Assembly (NCBI GenBank): GCA_015059925.1
Contig: SUZL01000001.1
Span: 1 to 64,000, forward strand
DNA length: 64,000 bases
Direction of reading: 5' to 3'
From: Rikenellaceae bacterium
GTDB taxonomy: Bacteria; Bacteroidota; Bacteroidia; Bacteroidales; Rikenellaceae
Position numbers and translations under genes: made by a program. Under the pieces are notes generated by a model that had not been told where the DNA came from, searched no databases, and worked only from the letters and a program-made list of their open reading frames with translations. This document shows, piece by piece, positions 1-8,778 of this stretch; the stretch's first letter is position 1, and the number at the start of each line of letters is the position of its first letter.

Positions 1-97
1 GTTGTACATCAATGCAAATCACGCAAATATGTAGAAATCAGAACAGTTGCCAACTCATTACCTCGTTCTTGAACTTTCCGCATAAACTTTTTATTCT

Positions 98-151
98 TAG
101 CGGATTATGAGATTATTCCAAAAATAGTTTATTATTTTGAATAATCCGCTA
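98..151. repeat. Nested inverted repeat downstream of the recombinase gene
   Basis: Two perfect 11-base arms, TAGCGGATTAT at 98-108 and ATAATCCGCTA at 141-151, face each other across 32 bases. A second pair sits inside: GATTATTC at 111-118 and GAATAATC at 139-146, which overlaps the outer right arm, so two pairings compete. The element lies 25 bases past the stop codon of the recombinase. No U-run follows on the minus strand, so it is a poor intrinsic terminator. A recombinase binding or crossover site is the alternative I favour, but this is inference. Confidence 0.6.
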
Positions 152-175
152 TATTGTGAAAAAATCTAACTGTCG

Positions 176-1138
176 TTATAATAGCCCGAGTATTATGCTA
201 TTGGCATTGTCGATAGCCGAGTTGTCGAGCGAGGCCAAATAGATTCGCGTCGTCGATTCGGAGTCGTGCCCCATACTCTCGCTGATGATCGAGAGCGGGA
301 TGTTGCGACTGCGGGCAATGCTGGCCCACGCGTGGCGCGCGACGTACATCGTCAGCGGAATCGTGATGCCGGCCATCTCGCCGATTTGTTTCAGGTGGCG
401 ATTGATCTTATGCGACATACTCAGGTATTGAGGACGTTCGTTGCCTACGTTGTGGTCGATTATCGGTAGCAGATATGGCGATCCAGCACTCTTATATTTA
501 TCAACTATATCCTGCATACATTTCTCCCACTTAATAAACAACTGTTGTCCCGTCTTGCGGCGGCGATAGCTCAACACCCCACTACGCAGGTCGCGCTTTT
601 TGAGGTGGGCTATATCCACGAATGCCATACCTCGGGTGTAGAAACTGAACAAAAAGATGTCGCGCGACAGATCCTGAATGGGATTTGCCGAGAGATCCAA
701 TTCCTTGAGACGACGTATGTCGGCGAGTGGGATGGCGCGTTTGACGGTTTTATCCACTCCCGTATAGACGTGGCGGAAAGGGTTACACTGCACAACCAGA
801 TCCTTTTCGACGGCTCGATTATAGATCGCCCGTAGGTTGCGCATATAAAACGAAGAGGTGTTGGGGAGCGCCCCCATTCGTTTCAGATAGGCTTCGTAAG
901 CCTCAATCAGGTCGGAGTCGATTTTCTCAAACGGTAGGTCGTCCGTCTGGCAAAAACGTTTGAAACTGTTCGTCGCAACAGCATAGGTTTCGGACGTACG
1001 ATCGCGTCCCAAAGCCTTTGTACTCCGAACCAGCTCCTCGGCAAAATCGAAGAACGATCCGACCGATTCCTGCTCAGCGTATGGCAGTGCCACGACGCTT
1101 TTGGCGTAGAGTTTGCTTCTAAATTTACTTGTTGTCAT
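176..1138 (-). CDS. Tyrosine recombinase / site-specific integrase
   Basis: A 320-residue tyrosine recombinase that cuts and rejoins DNA through a covalent 3'-phosphotyrosine intermediate. The N-terminal part (about 30-120) looks like the SAM-like core-binding domain. The catalytic domain (about 135-320) shows Arg169 in FYTRG, the box II Arg268 in YVARHAW, His291 in MGHDS and the nucleophile Tyr300 in RIYLASL. Tyr265 stands where many family members have the first His of HxxR, as is common in Bacteroidota enzymes. The size matches the small Bacteroidales invertases/integrases (Mpi/Tsr-like) rather than the longer conjugative-transposon integrases. It is transcribed alone, with an inverted repeat beyond its 3' end and an acyltransferase gene divergent from it. 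Family assignment is firm; inversion versus integration cannot be decided from the sequence. Confidence 0.9.
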   Translation of the reverse strand: MTTSKFRSKLYAKSVVALPYAEQESVGSFFDFAEELVRSTKALGRDRTSETYAVATNSFKRFCQTDDLPFEKIDSDLIEAYEAYLKRMGALPNTSSFYMRNLRAIYNRAVEKDLVVQCNPFRHVYTGVDKTVKRAIPLADIRRLKELDLSANPIQDLSRDIFLFSFYTRGMAFVDIAHLKKRDLRSGVLSYRRRKTGQQLFIKWEKCMQDIVDKYKSAGSPYLLPIIDHNVGNERPQYLSMSHKINRHLKQIGEMAGITIPLTMYVARHAWASIARSRNIPLSIISESMGHDSESTTRIYLASLDNSAIDNANSIILGLL

Positions 1139-1247
1139 AATTGTATAAAATTAATGGAAGAGTGTGGATTTTCTCAATTATGCACTATTCAAGTTGTGGA
1201 GGGTTGTTTTTTGTTGTGTAAATATAGGAAAAACTAAAAAAAATCCA

Positions 1248-1255
1248 TACATTTG
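1248..1255 (+). promoter_or_regulatory. Bacteroidota -7 box before the acyltransferase gene
   Basis: TACATTTG matches the TAnnTTTG -7 consensus 22 bases before the ATG at 1278. The matching TTTG -33 box is poor at the expected spacing, so this is a moderate call. The 139-base region 1139-1277 is AT-rich and must also hold the recombinase promoter, which I could not identify. Confidence 0.45.
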
Positions 1256-1277
1256 TTTAATAAGAATTCCATAAATT

Positions 1278-2414
1278 ATGACTATACAGCCCCGAAAACG
1301 TATTATTTGGCTCGATATGTTGCGTCTTGTGGCCCTGCTGATGGTAATTGCGGGCCATAGCGTCGATATTTACAACGCCACTCCGCAGGAGGATCCGATG
1401 AACGGATTCTGGGGCGCTTTCATCGGTTCGCTGATGCGTCCGAGTGTGCCTCTGTTTGCGATGATGACGGGTTTGTTGCTGCTGCCCGTCAGGGAGTCGG
1501 CAGGCGATTTCTATCGTCGCCGTATTCCGCGCGTGCTTGTGCCGATGGTGCTGTGGTCGGCCATATACTATTTAGTGCCTTGGCTGACGGGGGTGCTGGG
1601 TATGGATGTGTCGGTGGTTTCGATCCTCTATCCCTTCGAGTTCTCGCCTTCGCAGGCATTTGGTGATGCCGTGCGTAACATCGCTCTGATTCCCTTCACG
1701 TTCAACGGCTACACCACGCATATGTGGTACATCTATATGCTCATCGGCCTCTACCTCATAATGCCATTCCTCTCGGCGTGGATCGAGAAGAACGACAAAA
1801 CGTTGGTGCGCACCTTTATTATTATGTGGTGTTGCTCGCTGATGTTACCTTACGCGACGCAGATTCTGTCGCCCAATCTGTTCGGTCGTTGCGCGTGGAA
1901 TGAGTTTGGTACGTTCTACTACTTTGCAGGTTTTGCGGGTTATCTGTTTCTGGGACTTCTGCTCGGCAAGGGCAATCCCCTACCCTCGCGCAAGATTATC
2001 GCTATGGGTGCTATGCTGTACTTCGCAGGCTACATCGTTACATATACGGGCTTCAGCTCGATGATCGTGCAGTATAGCTACGAGGAGCAGCCCGAGCTGA
2101 TAGAGATGTTCTGGCAGTTCTGCTCGCCCAACGTGGCGCTGATGGCTATCGGAATCTTCCTCGCAGCGCAGCGCGTCAAGATACACTCGGAGCGGGTGCA
2201 GCACATTCTGGCCAATATCACCAAGTGCGGGTTTGGCATCTACCTTATGCACTACATCCTGTTAGGCCCCGTCATCCTGCTGCTTCAACCGCTCGGACTG
2301 CCGACTCCCGTGTGTGTGATTTTGACGGTCGTGGTGGTCTTCGCACTCTGCTGGGGCGTGGTCAATGCGATGTACAAGATGTTGCCTCGCGTGGCACGAT
2401 ATATTGTTGGATAA
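1278..2414 (+). CDS. Acyltransferase family 3 membrane protein (probable O-acetyltransferase)
   Basis: A 378-residue multi-span inner-membrane protein of the acyltransferase_3 (OafA/WecH/NodX) family, which moves acetyl or other acyl groups to sugars or lipids. The family signature is seen near the N-terminus: WLDMLRLVALLMVIAGH, with the early Arg and the His at the end of the first helix. About ten hydrophobic segments follow, and a late helix contains the typical FGIYLMHYILL. The acceptor cannot be read from the sequence; surface polysaccharide is plausible because the capsule operon lies 4 kb away. It starts a co-directional run with the pyrophosphatase gene (18-base gap) and is divergent from the tyrosine recombinase. 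Confidence 0.88.
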   Translation: MTIQPRKRIIWLDMLRLVALLMVIAGHSVDIYNATPQEDPMNGFWGAFIGSLMRPSVPLFAMMTGLLLLPVRESAGDFYRRRIPRVLVPMVLWSAIYYLVPWLTGVLGMDVSVVSILYPFEFSPSQAFGDAVRNIALIPFTFNGYTTHMWYIYMLIGLYLIMPFLSAWIEKNDKTLVRTFIIMWCCSLMLPYATQILSPNLFGRCAWNEFGTFYYFAGFAGYLFLGLLLGKGNPLPSRKIIAMGAMLYFAGYIVTYTGFSSMIVQYSYEEQPELIEMFWQFCSPNVALMAIGIFLAAQRVKIHSERVQHILANITKCGFGIYLMHYILLGPVILLLQPLGLPTPVCVILTVVVVFALCWGVVNAMYKMLPRVARYIVG

Positions 2415-2432
2415 AAACTTAAACTTATTAAT

Positions 2433-3122
2433 ATGGGAAATAAAATCAATGATCCTATCGCCCGACTGATGGGCCTTAGATATAAATCGCACCCGTGGCA
2501 CGGTCTGGAGGTGGGCGAAGATGCCCCCGAGGTTGTTACGGCATTCATCGAGATGGTGCCAACCGACACGGTGAAGTATGAGTTGGATAAGGTGAGCGGC
2601 TACATCCGCATCGACCGCCCGCAGAAGTACTCAACGGTCGTTCCGGCTCTCTATGGCTTCATTCCGCAGAGTTATTGCGGCGATACGGTTGCAGAGTATT
2701 GTATGAGACGTTGCGGTCGTCAGAACATCAAGGGCGACGGCGACCCGCTGGATATATGCGTACTGACGGAGCGCAACATCGCTCACGGCGATATCATTGC
2801 TACGGTGAAGCCCATCGGAGGTTTCCGTATGCTCGACGGCGACGAGGCTGACGACAAGATCATCGCCGTTCTGCGCAACGATGCTACCTATCGCGGCTAT
2901 AACGACATCGAGGAGTTGCCGCACGTTGTGGTCGATCGTCTGAAGCACTACTTCCTCACCTACAAGGATATGCCACCTTCGGATCGCGATAGCGAGCAGC
3001 AGCGCAAGGTGGAGATCGTGGCAACCTACGGCCGCGAGGAGGCCTACGAGGTGATCAGCTCTTCGCTCGAGGACTACAAGAGCCACTTCAATAGCTTGGA
3101 GGAGATTTTACGCCACGTCTAA
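2433..3122 (+). CDS. ppa: Inorganic pyrophosphatase (family I)
   Basis: A 229-residue soluble pyrophosphatase that hydrolyses PPi to two phosphates and so pulls biosynthetic reactions forward. The active-site elements are visible: KYELDKVSGYI, the Tyr in PALYGFIP, and the metal-binding GDGDPLDICV loop, followed by the conserved aspartates in MLDGDEADDKIIAV. The protein is longer than the roughly 175-residue E. coli enzyme because of an N-terminal extension (about 40 residues) and a longer C-terminus, a form frequent in Bacteroidota. The gene sits 18 bases after the acyltransferase and 11 bases before sdaA, suggesting co-transcription. Confidence 0.93.
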   Translation: MGNKINDPIARLMGLRYKSHPWHGLEVGEDAPEVVTAFIEMVPTDTVKYELDKVSGYIRIDRPQKYSTVVPALYGFIPQSYCGDTVAEYCMRRCGRQNIKGDGDPLDICVLTERNIAHGDIIATVKPIGGFRMLDGDEADDKIIAVLRNDATYRGYNDIEELPHVVVDRLKHYFLTYKDMPPSDRDSEQQRKVEIVATYGREEAYEVISSSLEDYKSHFNSLEEILRHV

Positions 3123-3133
3123 AACATTTAATT

Positions 3134-4336
3134 ATGGAGTCACTAAAAGTATTATATAAGATCGGCCACGGCCCGTCGAGCAGCCACACAATGGGCCCTC
3201 GCAAGGCTGCCGAGATCTTTCTTGAGCGAAATAGCAATGCCGAGGCATTCCGCGTTACGCTCTACGGCTCATTGGCCGCAACGGGTAAGGGCCACCTTAC
3301 AGACACCGCTATACGCGAAGTGCTGGAGAAGGCCGCTCCCACGGAAATTATATGGCGTCCTGAGATTGTCAAGGAGTACCACACCAACGGAATGTTGTTC
3401 GAGGCATTGAAGGGTGGCTCGATCGTGGATGAGTGGACGATATATAGTATCGGCGGCGGAAACATTGCAAGTCCCGAGATGCCGCAACTCGCCGGTGAGA
3501 AGGTCTATCCTCTGACCACAGCCGAAGAGATACTCGAGTGGTGCGATCGCGAGGGCAAGACCATCTGGGAGTATGTTCAGGATAGCGAGCAGGAGGATGT
3601 GTGGCCATATTTAGAGAAGATTTGGCAGACAATGTGCCAGACGATCGACAACGGCCTTAATAACGACGGCGTACTACCCGGAGGATTGAAGGTTGCGCGT
3701 AAGGCTTGTACCTATTGGGTAAAGTCGAAGGAGTACGGCCCCTCGGTCAGCAACCGTTCGCGTCTTTATGCCTACGCTTTGGCTACAGCCGAGGAGAATG
3801 CTTCGGGTGGCGAAGTGGTAACCGCTCCGACTTGTGGTTCGTGTGGTGTGTTGCCGGCCGTAATTTACCATCTGGCTGATGTAAATAGTTATCGCCCCAT
3901 TCGTATCCTGCGCGCGTTGGCTACCGCAGGTGTCTTTGGCAATATCGCAAAGACCAATGCCTCGATTTCGGGTGCGGAGGTTGGTTGTCAGGGCGAGATT
4001 GGTGTTGCGTGTGCTATGGCTGCGGCGGCTGCGTGCCAGCTTATGGGCGGTACACCCTCGCAGATCGAGTATGCAGCCGAGATGGCTCTGGAGCACCATC
4101 TCGGATTGACGTGCGACCCAGTCTGTGGCCTTGTGCAGATCCCCTGCATCGAGCGTAATGCCGTAGCTGCAGCCCGAGCCATTGACTCGGCTACGTTTGC
4201 AATCCTCTCCGATGGCAAGCACCGCGTAACCTTCGACCACGTCGTGGCGGTGATGAAGGAGACGGGCCACAATCTGCCGAGCCTCTACCGCGAGACCGCC
4301 GAGGGCGGATTGGCAAAACATTATAGAAGCAAATAA
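3134..4336 (+). CDS. sdaA: L-serine ammonia-lyase (iron-sulfur, single chain)
   Basis: A 400-residue L-serine dehydratase that deaminates L-serine to pyruvate and ammonia using a [4Fe-4S] cluster. It fuses the beta domain (N-terminal, beginning with the family motif GHGPSSSHTMGPRKAAE) to the alpha catalytic domain (from about residue 150). Cluster cysteines are visible in GAEVGCQGEIG and LTCDPVCGLVQIPC. The length fits single-chain SdaA enzymes. It is the third gene of a plus-strand run and is followed after 18 bases by a secreted TIM-barrel protein. Confidence 0.94.
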   Translation: MESLKVLYKIGHGPSSSHTMGPRKAAEIFLERNSNAEAFRVTLYGSLAATGKGHLTDTAIREVLEKAAPTEIIWRPEIVKEYHTNGMLFEALKGGSIVDEWTIYSIGGGNIASPEMPQLAGEKVYPLTTAEEILEWCDREGKTIWEYVQDSEQEDVWPYLEKIWQTMCQTIDNGLNNDGVLPGGLKVARKACTYWVKSKEYGPSVSNRSRLYAYALATAEENASGGEVVTAPTCGSCGVLPAVIYHLADVNSYRPIRILRALATAGVFGNIAKTNASISGAEVGCQGEIGVACAMAAAAACQLMGGTPSQIEYAAEMALEHHLGLTCDPVCGLVQIPCIERNAVAAARAIDSATFAILSDGKHRVTFDHVVAVMKETGHNLPSLYRETAEGGLAKHYRSK

Positions 4337-4354
4337 CCTTAAAACCTAATTTAT

Positions 4355-5179
4355 ATGAAGAGACTAATCAGATTATTCGCTTTGGCTGCGATGGTGGCGT
4401 TCGTGCTGCCGGCCGAGGCTCAGCTTATCAGCGGCCCTCGCGGCTCGGAGGATTTCAAGATCGGTGTTGCCGGATATAGCTATCGCAAGTACGACATCGA
4501 CCAGACGTTGGCATTCCTAAAGAGTATGGAGGTGAAATACCTCTCGGTAAAGGATTGGTGGCTGCCGCTCGATTCTACCAAGGAGCAGATGGATGCCTTC
4601 AAGGCCAAATGTAAGGAGTATGGCGTGAATCCCTATATCCTCGGCCCGATCTATATGCGTTCGGAGGCTGACGTTGATCGCGCTTTCGCCTATGCGGAGC
4701 GTTACGGAGCTGATGTATTCATCGGCGTTCCCACTTACGAGCTTACCGACTATATGATCAAGAAGGTGAAGGAGACAGGCATCAAGGTGGCTATCCACAC
4801 TCACGGCCCCGACGGCCAGCCCTTCCCCAACATCCAGAAGGTTGTAGAGGTGTATAAGGATCCCTCGCTCGGCATTGGTTGCTGTATGGACTTGGGACAC
4901 TCGGTGCGTATGGGTGAGGATATCGTCAGCGACATCAAGAAGTACAAGGATTGGATCTACGACATTCACATCAAGGACGAGAGCGCTGCATCGAAGCAGG
5001 GCCAGACTTGGGAAATGGGCCGCGGCGTGATGGACTTCCGCCCCATCGTGAAGGTATTGCGCCAGATCAAGTATAAGGGCGTGGTATCGCTCGAGTTCGA
5101 GAAGAACGGCGACAACCCCCACCCCGGCATCGCCGAGTCAATCGGCTACCTGCGCGGCATCAGCGACGGCACGAAGTAA
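4355..5179 (+). CDS. Exported sugar phosphate isomerase/epimerase-like TIM-barrel protein
   Basis: A 274-residue protein of the xylose-isomerase-like TIM-barrel (AP endonuclease 2) superfamily, which isomerises or epimerises sugars or related polyols. Residues 1-22 form a cleavable signal peptide (MKRLIRLFALAAMVAFVLPAEAQ), so it acts in the periplasm. Metal-ligand type motifs are present: AIHTHGPDG, CMDLGHSV, IYDIHIKDES and VSLEFEKNGDNP. The exact substrate is not deducible; secreted relatives are common in Bacteroidota. It is the last gene before a strong two-way terminator. Confidence 0.82.
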   Translation: MKRLIRLFALAAMVAFVLPAEAQLISGPRGSEDFKIGVAGYSYRKYDIDQTLAFLKSMEVKYLSVKDWWLPLDSTKEQMDAFKAKCKEYGVNPYILGPIYMRSEADVDRAFAYAERYGADVFIGVPTYELTDYMIKKVKETGIKVAIHTHGPDGQPFPNIQKVVEVYKDPSLGIGCCMDLGHSVRMGEDIVSDIKKYKDWIYDIHIKDESAASKQGQTWEMGRGVMDFRPIVKVLRQIKYKGVVSLEFEKNGDNPHPGIAESIGYLRGISDGTK

Positions 5180-5194
5180 TTTGACCTCGATACG

Positions 5195-5232
5195 AAAATA
5201 CCCCGCCTACCTTGTGGTAAGCGGGGTATTTT
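5195..5232. terminator. Two-way intrinsic terminator between the isomerase gene and the capsule operon end
   Basis: A 12-base perfect stem, AAAATACCCCGC at 5195-5206 and GCGGGGTATTTT at 5221-5232, with additional TACC/GGTA pairing in the loop. The A-run on one side and T-run on the other let it stop transcripts from both strands. It separates the convergent sdaA/isomerase run and the long capsule operon. Confidence 0.9.
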
Positions 5233-5247
5233 GTCTCCTTCGCAGGG

Positions 5248-6378
5248 CTATTTCACCTTAAGAGTTTTGGGCTTCAGCAGATGACTCCATACTTGAACAA
5301 AGAACGTAACAAACAAACCCTCACGATAGACGATCTTGTGCTTCCAACGATTGCTCCACCAACGCTTGAACATAAATATCCACGAGCTGATGTAGCCTGC
5401 ATTCTGGGGTTTCTCATCCGAGAACTCCGGCGAAAGAATCTCCCCCAGAACTCTATCCTCAAGCTGCTTATCACGATCGAATGATGGGGCTTTCGACTGC
5501 GGCAATCCGAGATAATCGACGCAAATGGCGTGCATCGAATATAGAAAACGATGCATATTCATCTTCTGGGCGAACTCCTCAAGCCACCTCCAATCTATGC
5601 GATCGTTATACACTTCAACATAATAACGCCAATCGAGCAGATGGCGTATGCCAATTTTTTCTGCCGCGAAGTGCGCTGCCGAGTGTCGTAGCAGGAACAA
5701 CGAGTGGAAATCGGCTGAAGGGAAATAGACAACTCCTTGGCCAACCTGCACGCTCTCCAACGTCGTCTGCACGAGACCCTTTAACTTCTGCTCGATGATT
5801 CTGTTTGATCGGTGAGCGTGGATGTTGATAAAGTCATAGTGATTTTCAATCATCACACCATCAACATAAAAGACCGTATGATGGTGTTCATCCTCGTTAA
5901 TCTTTATATTGAAGTGCTCTCGCAGGAGTTCGTCAGCCTTCTGCTGGGCACTACTGCGCACCGTGCGACCATCTTCAGCGTGCTCGGTGAAGAACCACAC
6001 GTCGATATCCCCGCAAGGGCGATGATCGGCTCTTGGGAAGCATAGGCTCAAGCCATACCCCTTCACCACCATCATCTTGATATTGTGTTGCGCAAGAAAG
6101 ACCGACAACTTCTCAATCACAGCCTTCTGACGGGCGTACTTCTGCTCAATCTGCTCGACATTCAATGCCCATCTTATCTTCAACTCGCGCGGCATATTGG
6201 CAAGGGTCGAAGAGTCGCGTTTGACTGCATTCTGCAACGCATCCCACACGAAAGCCAAAATACCCTGCTCGGCCGAGAATGTGTAGATCTCGCGCCATTG
6301 CTCCGAGCCAAGTGAAGCATAGTTGATCTGCTCCGCCTCAGCATCAAATATAGAACGTAGTATGTTGGTAATATCCAT
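5248..6378 (-). CDS. Nucleotidyltransferase family protein (PF14907-like), last gene of the capsule operon
   Basis: A 376-residue protein resembling the uncharacterised nucleotidyltransferase family often found in polysaccharide clusters. The core is visible at about 115-150: VVKGYGLSLCFPRADHRP followed by the metal-binding pair in GDIDVWFF. The rest is mainly helical, with a region around HHHTVFYVDGVMIENHYDF. No membrane segments or signal peptide. The role in capsule synthesis is unknown; family members are thought to move a nucleotidyl or phospho group onto a glycan or small molecule. It starts 4 bases after the upstream glycosyltransferase stop and ends just before the two-way terminator. 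Confidence 0.75.
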   Translation of the reverse strand: MDITNILRSIFDAEAEQINYASLGSEQWREIYTFSAEQGILAFVWDALQNAVKRDSSTLANMPRELKIRWALNVEQIEQKYARQKAVIEKLSVFLAQHNIKMMVVKGYGLSLCFPRADHRPCGDIDVWFFTEHAEDGRTVRSSAQQKADELLREHFNIKINEDEHHHTVFYVDGVMIENHYDFINIHAHRSNRIIEQKLKGLVQTTLESVQVGQGVVYFPSADFHSLFLLRHSAAHFAAEKIGIRHLLDWRYYVEVYNDRIDWRWLEEFAQKMNMHRFLYSMHAICVDYLGLPQSKAPSFDRDKQLEDRVLGEILSPEFSDEKPQNAGYISSWIFMFKRWWSNRWKHKIVYREGLFVTFFVQVWSHLLKPKTLKVK

Positions 6379-6382
6379 ACGT

Positions 6383-7582
6383 TTAACTAATAATATCGGT
6401 TAGTTTGTCAATACACTTCTTAAAGTCAAAGTGCGACTGGCTATATTGGCGACCGCGTTCACCCATCTCTCGCAGAGTGTCGTGGTCGCTCTGTGATAAT
6501 TTAACAATTACATCGGCCAAAGTCTCCGTGTCGCCCGCAGCTACGCTGTGGCCACATCCGACATCCTCGATAAGGGCAGCGCCCTCGCCATTGAGCATAG
6601 CCACGATAGGCTTTCCGGCCGACATATAGGCCTGAACCTTGGCGGGTACGGTCAGGTTGAAGATAGCCTCATCTTTAAGTGTAACGAGCATCGCATCGGC
6701 GCGCTCAAAGAAGCTCGGCATAGCCGACAGCGGGAAACGGCCAACACAATGCACCGTCGAAGAGAGTCCGTTTGCGAGGATATACTCATCCACCCATTGA
6801 CGTTTGCGACCATCACCCACGATGACGAATTGTATCTCGGTGCGATCTTTCAGGATATTCGCAGCCTTCATTATATTGTCGAAATCCTGAGCCTCACCAA
6901 TGTTTCCTGCAAACATCACGATAAAGCCCTCGGGGAGCGTCGGCAGCTCAAAATCGCTCTTCTGACACAATGCATTATCAACCCAATTTGGGAAATATAT
7001 GATTTTGTCGCCAAAATCGCCCTTCTCTACAATCGAACGGCGAAAGCCCTTCGAGCTGATTAAAATTTTTGTCGAGTTGCGGTAAATCCAGCGTGTGATA
7101 GCGGTAAAAACACCTATAATATATTTATTATTAATACCCCCAGCGGCAGTAAGGCTCTCGGGCCATAAGTCCAACACCCAGAAATAGAGTGGAATACGCT
7201 GCAACTTTTTCACAATAACGGCAGGAATTCCCACCGTAATGGGAGAAGTCTCGTGAACCAATACTGCATCGTAGCGTTTGAATAGCGCAAGATAGATGGC
7301 AATAATCGAGGCGAAAAAGGCGAAACTCATATAATTCAACGCCAATCTCACACCTCCGCCATTACCTCGCGGGATGACCAGCGCACGAATGACCTTAACG
7401 CCATTGACCATCTCGCAACGACGCCTGAAAACGCCATAGCCGTCGAAGAACTTTCCTTTCGGGTAATTGGGGATATCCGACAACACCGTTACCTCGTGGC
7501 CACGACGCGCCAATTCAAACGCCATATCGTTGCACTTGAAGTCCTCGGGATAGAAGTGGGGCGAAACAAGTAGGATCTTCAT
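6383..7582 (-). CDS. Glycosyltransferase family 4, WbuB-like (probable L-FucNAc transferase)
   Basis: A GT-B fold, retaining GT4 glycosyltransferase of 399 residues. I place the start at the ATG at 7582 (MKILLVSPHFYPE); the longer reading frame upstream begins at a TTG inside the preceding gene. The N-terminal half has VSPHFYPED and a hydrophobic patch (about 95-115) typical of WbuB. The C-terminal half carries FAGNIGEAQDF, VIVGDGRKR and the nucleotide-sugar region ending in LTVPAKVQAYMSAGKPIVA. WbuB transfers L-FucNAc in E. coli O26, and here the gene directly follows the three UDP-L-FucNAc-type biosynthetic genes, which supports the same donor. The gap to the preceding epimerase gene is 11 bases. 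Confidence 0.85.
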   Translation of the reverse strand: MKILLVSPHFYPEDFKCNDMAFELARRGHEVTVLSDIPNYPKGKFFDGYGVFRRRCEMVNGVKVIRALVIPRGNGGGVRLALNYMSFAFFASIIAIYLALFKRYDAVLVHETSPITVGIPAVIVKKLQRIPLYFWVLDLWPESLTAAGGINNKYIIGVFTAITRWIYRNSTKILISSKGFRRSIVEKGDFGDKIIYFPNWVDNALCQKSDFELPTLPEGFIVMFAGNIGEAQDFDNIMKAANILKDRTEIQFVIVGDGRKRQWVDEYILANGLSSTVHCVGRFPLSAMPSFFERADAMLVTLKDEAIFNLTVPAKVQAYMSAGKPIVAMLNGEGAALIEDVGCGHSVAAGDTETLADVIVKLSQSDHDTLREMGERGRQYSQSHFDFKKCIDKLTDIIS

Positions 7583-7593
7583 TTCGGGCGTGG

Positions 7594-8775
7594 CTATTTT
7601 CTCCAAACCATCTTATTTACAACGCCAGTGTAGCTCTGGATAAGTTTCACAACCTTTGTCGATACCATCTCATCCACATAGTCGGGCACAGGAATACCAT
7701 CATCGCCACTATTGCGCATCTCAACTGCGGTATCTACAGCCTGCAACAGCGATTTCTCGTCAATTCCTGCCAAAATAAAGCAGCCCTTGTCGAGTGCCTC
7801 AGGTCGCTCGGTCGATGTACGGATACATACGGCAGGGAACGAGTGGCCGACAGATGTAAAGAACGAACTCTCCTCGGGCAGTGTTCCACTATCCGACACA
7901 ACAGCAAAGGCATTCATCTGCAAGCAGTTGTAATCGTGAAAGCCGAGAGGCTCGTGGCGGATAACTCGCTTGTCGAGTTGGAAATTACTACTCTCCAATC
8001 TGTTGCGCGAACGTGGATGGCACGAATAGAGAATCGGCATATCGTACTTCTCGGCCATTGCGTTGATAGCATTGAAGAGCGAACGGAAATTCTTATCGGT
8101 GTCTATGTTCTCCTCACGATGCGCCGAGAGCAGGATATACTTACCCTTCTCCAAGCCCAAGCGCTCGTGAATATCACTCTTCTGAATCTCCTCAAGATTC
8201 TCGTGCAGCACCTCAGCCATAGGCGAGCCCACGACATAGGTACGCTCCTTCGCCACGCCCGAAGCGTTCAGGTAACGACGTGCGTGCTCCGAGTAGCATA
8301 GGTTCACATCCGAAATAATATCTACGATGCGGCGGTTAGTCTCCTCGGGCAGACACTCGTCAAAGCAACGATTACCCGCCTCCATATGGAAGATGGGGAT
8401 ATGCAGACGCTTCGCACCAATCACGCTCAAGCAAGAGTTCGTATCACCCAAAACCAGCACTGCGTCGGGTTTTACCTGAACCATAAGCTTGTACGATGCG
8501 TTGATGATGTTACCCATCGTAGCGCCCAGATCATCACCCACAGCATCCATATATACCTCTGGATCTTGAAGTTTCAGATCGCGGAAGAAGATGCCATTGA
8601 GATTGTAGTCGTAATTCTGGCCCGTGTGGGCAAGTATGCAGTCGAAATATCGACGACACTTGTTAATCACCGCAGCAAGACGGATAATCTCGGGGCGAGT
8701 GCCAACAATTATCAAAAGTTTAAGTTTGCCGTTGTCGGCAAATTTCACATCAGAGTAGTCAAGTTTAATATCCAT
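7594..8775 (-). CDS. UDP-N-acetylglucosamine 2-epimerase family enzyme (WbjD/Cap5G/FnlC-like)
   Basis: A 393-residue non-hydrolysing UDP-GlcNAc 2-epimerase family member. Motifs seen: IIVGTRPEIIRLAAV near the N-terminus, VLVLGDTNSCLS, HMEAGNRCFDECLPEETNRRI, SAHREENID, and the late SDSGTLPEESSFF. The sequence fits the Cap5G/WbjD subgroup that performs the last step to UDP-L-FucNAc (2-epimerisation of UDP-L-PneNAc). It follows WbjB-like and WbjC-like genes in the standard order, 3 bases after the latter. The donor could also be a related sugar such as UDP-L-QuiNAc. Confidence 0.88.
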   Translation of the reverse strand: MDIKLDYSDVKFADNGKLKLLIIVGTRPEIIRLAAVINKCRRYFDCILAHTGQNYDYNLNGIFFRDLKLQDPEVYMDAVGDDLGATMGNIINASYKLMVQVKPDAVLVLGDTNSCLSVIGAKRLHIPIFHMEAGNRCFDECLPEETNRRIVDIISDVNLCYSEHARRYLNASGVAKERTYVVGSPMAEVLHENLEEIQKSDIHERLGLEKGKYILLSAHREENIDTDKNFRSLFNAINAMAEKYDMPILYSCHPRSRNRLESSNFQLDKRVIRHEPLGFHDYNCLQMNAFAVVSDSGTLPEESSFFTSVGHSFPAVCIRTSTERPEALDKGCFILAGIDEKSLLQAVDTAVEMRNSGDDGIPVPDYVDEMVSTKVVKLIQSYTGVVNKMVWRK

Positions 8776-8778
8776 AGT

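Noticed and set aside
98..151. Terminator of the recombinase gene
   Set aside because: The stem is AT-rich with a 32-base loop and no U-run follows on the minus strand, so a terminator reading is weak.
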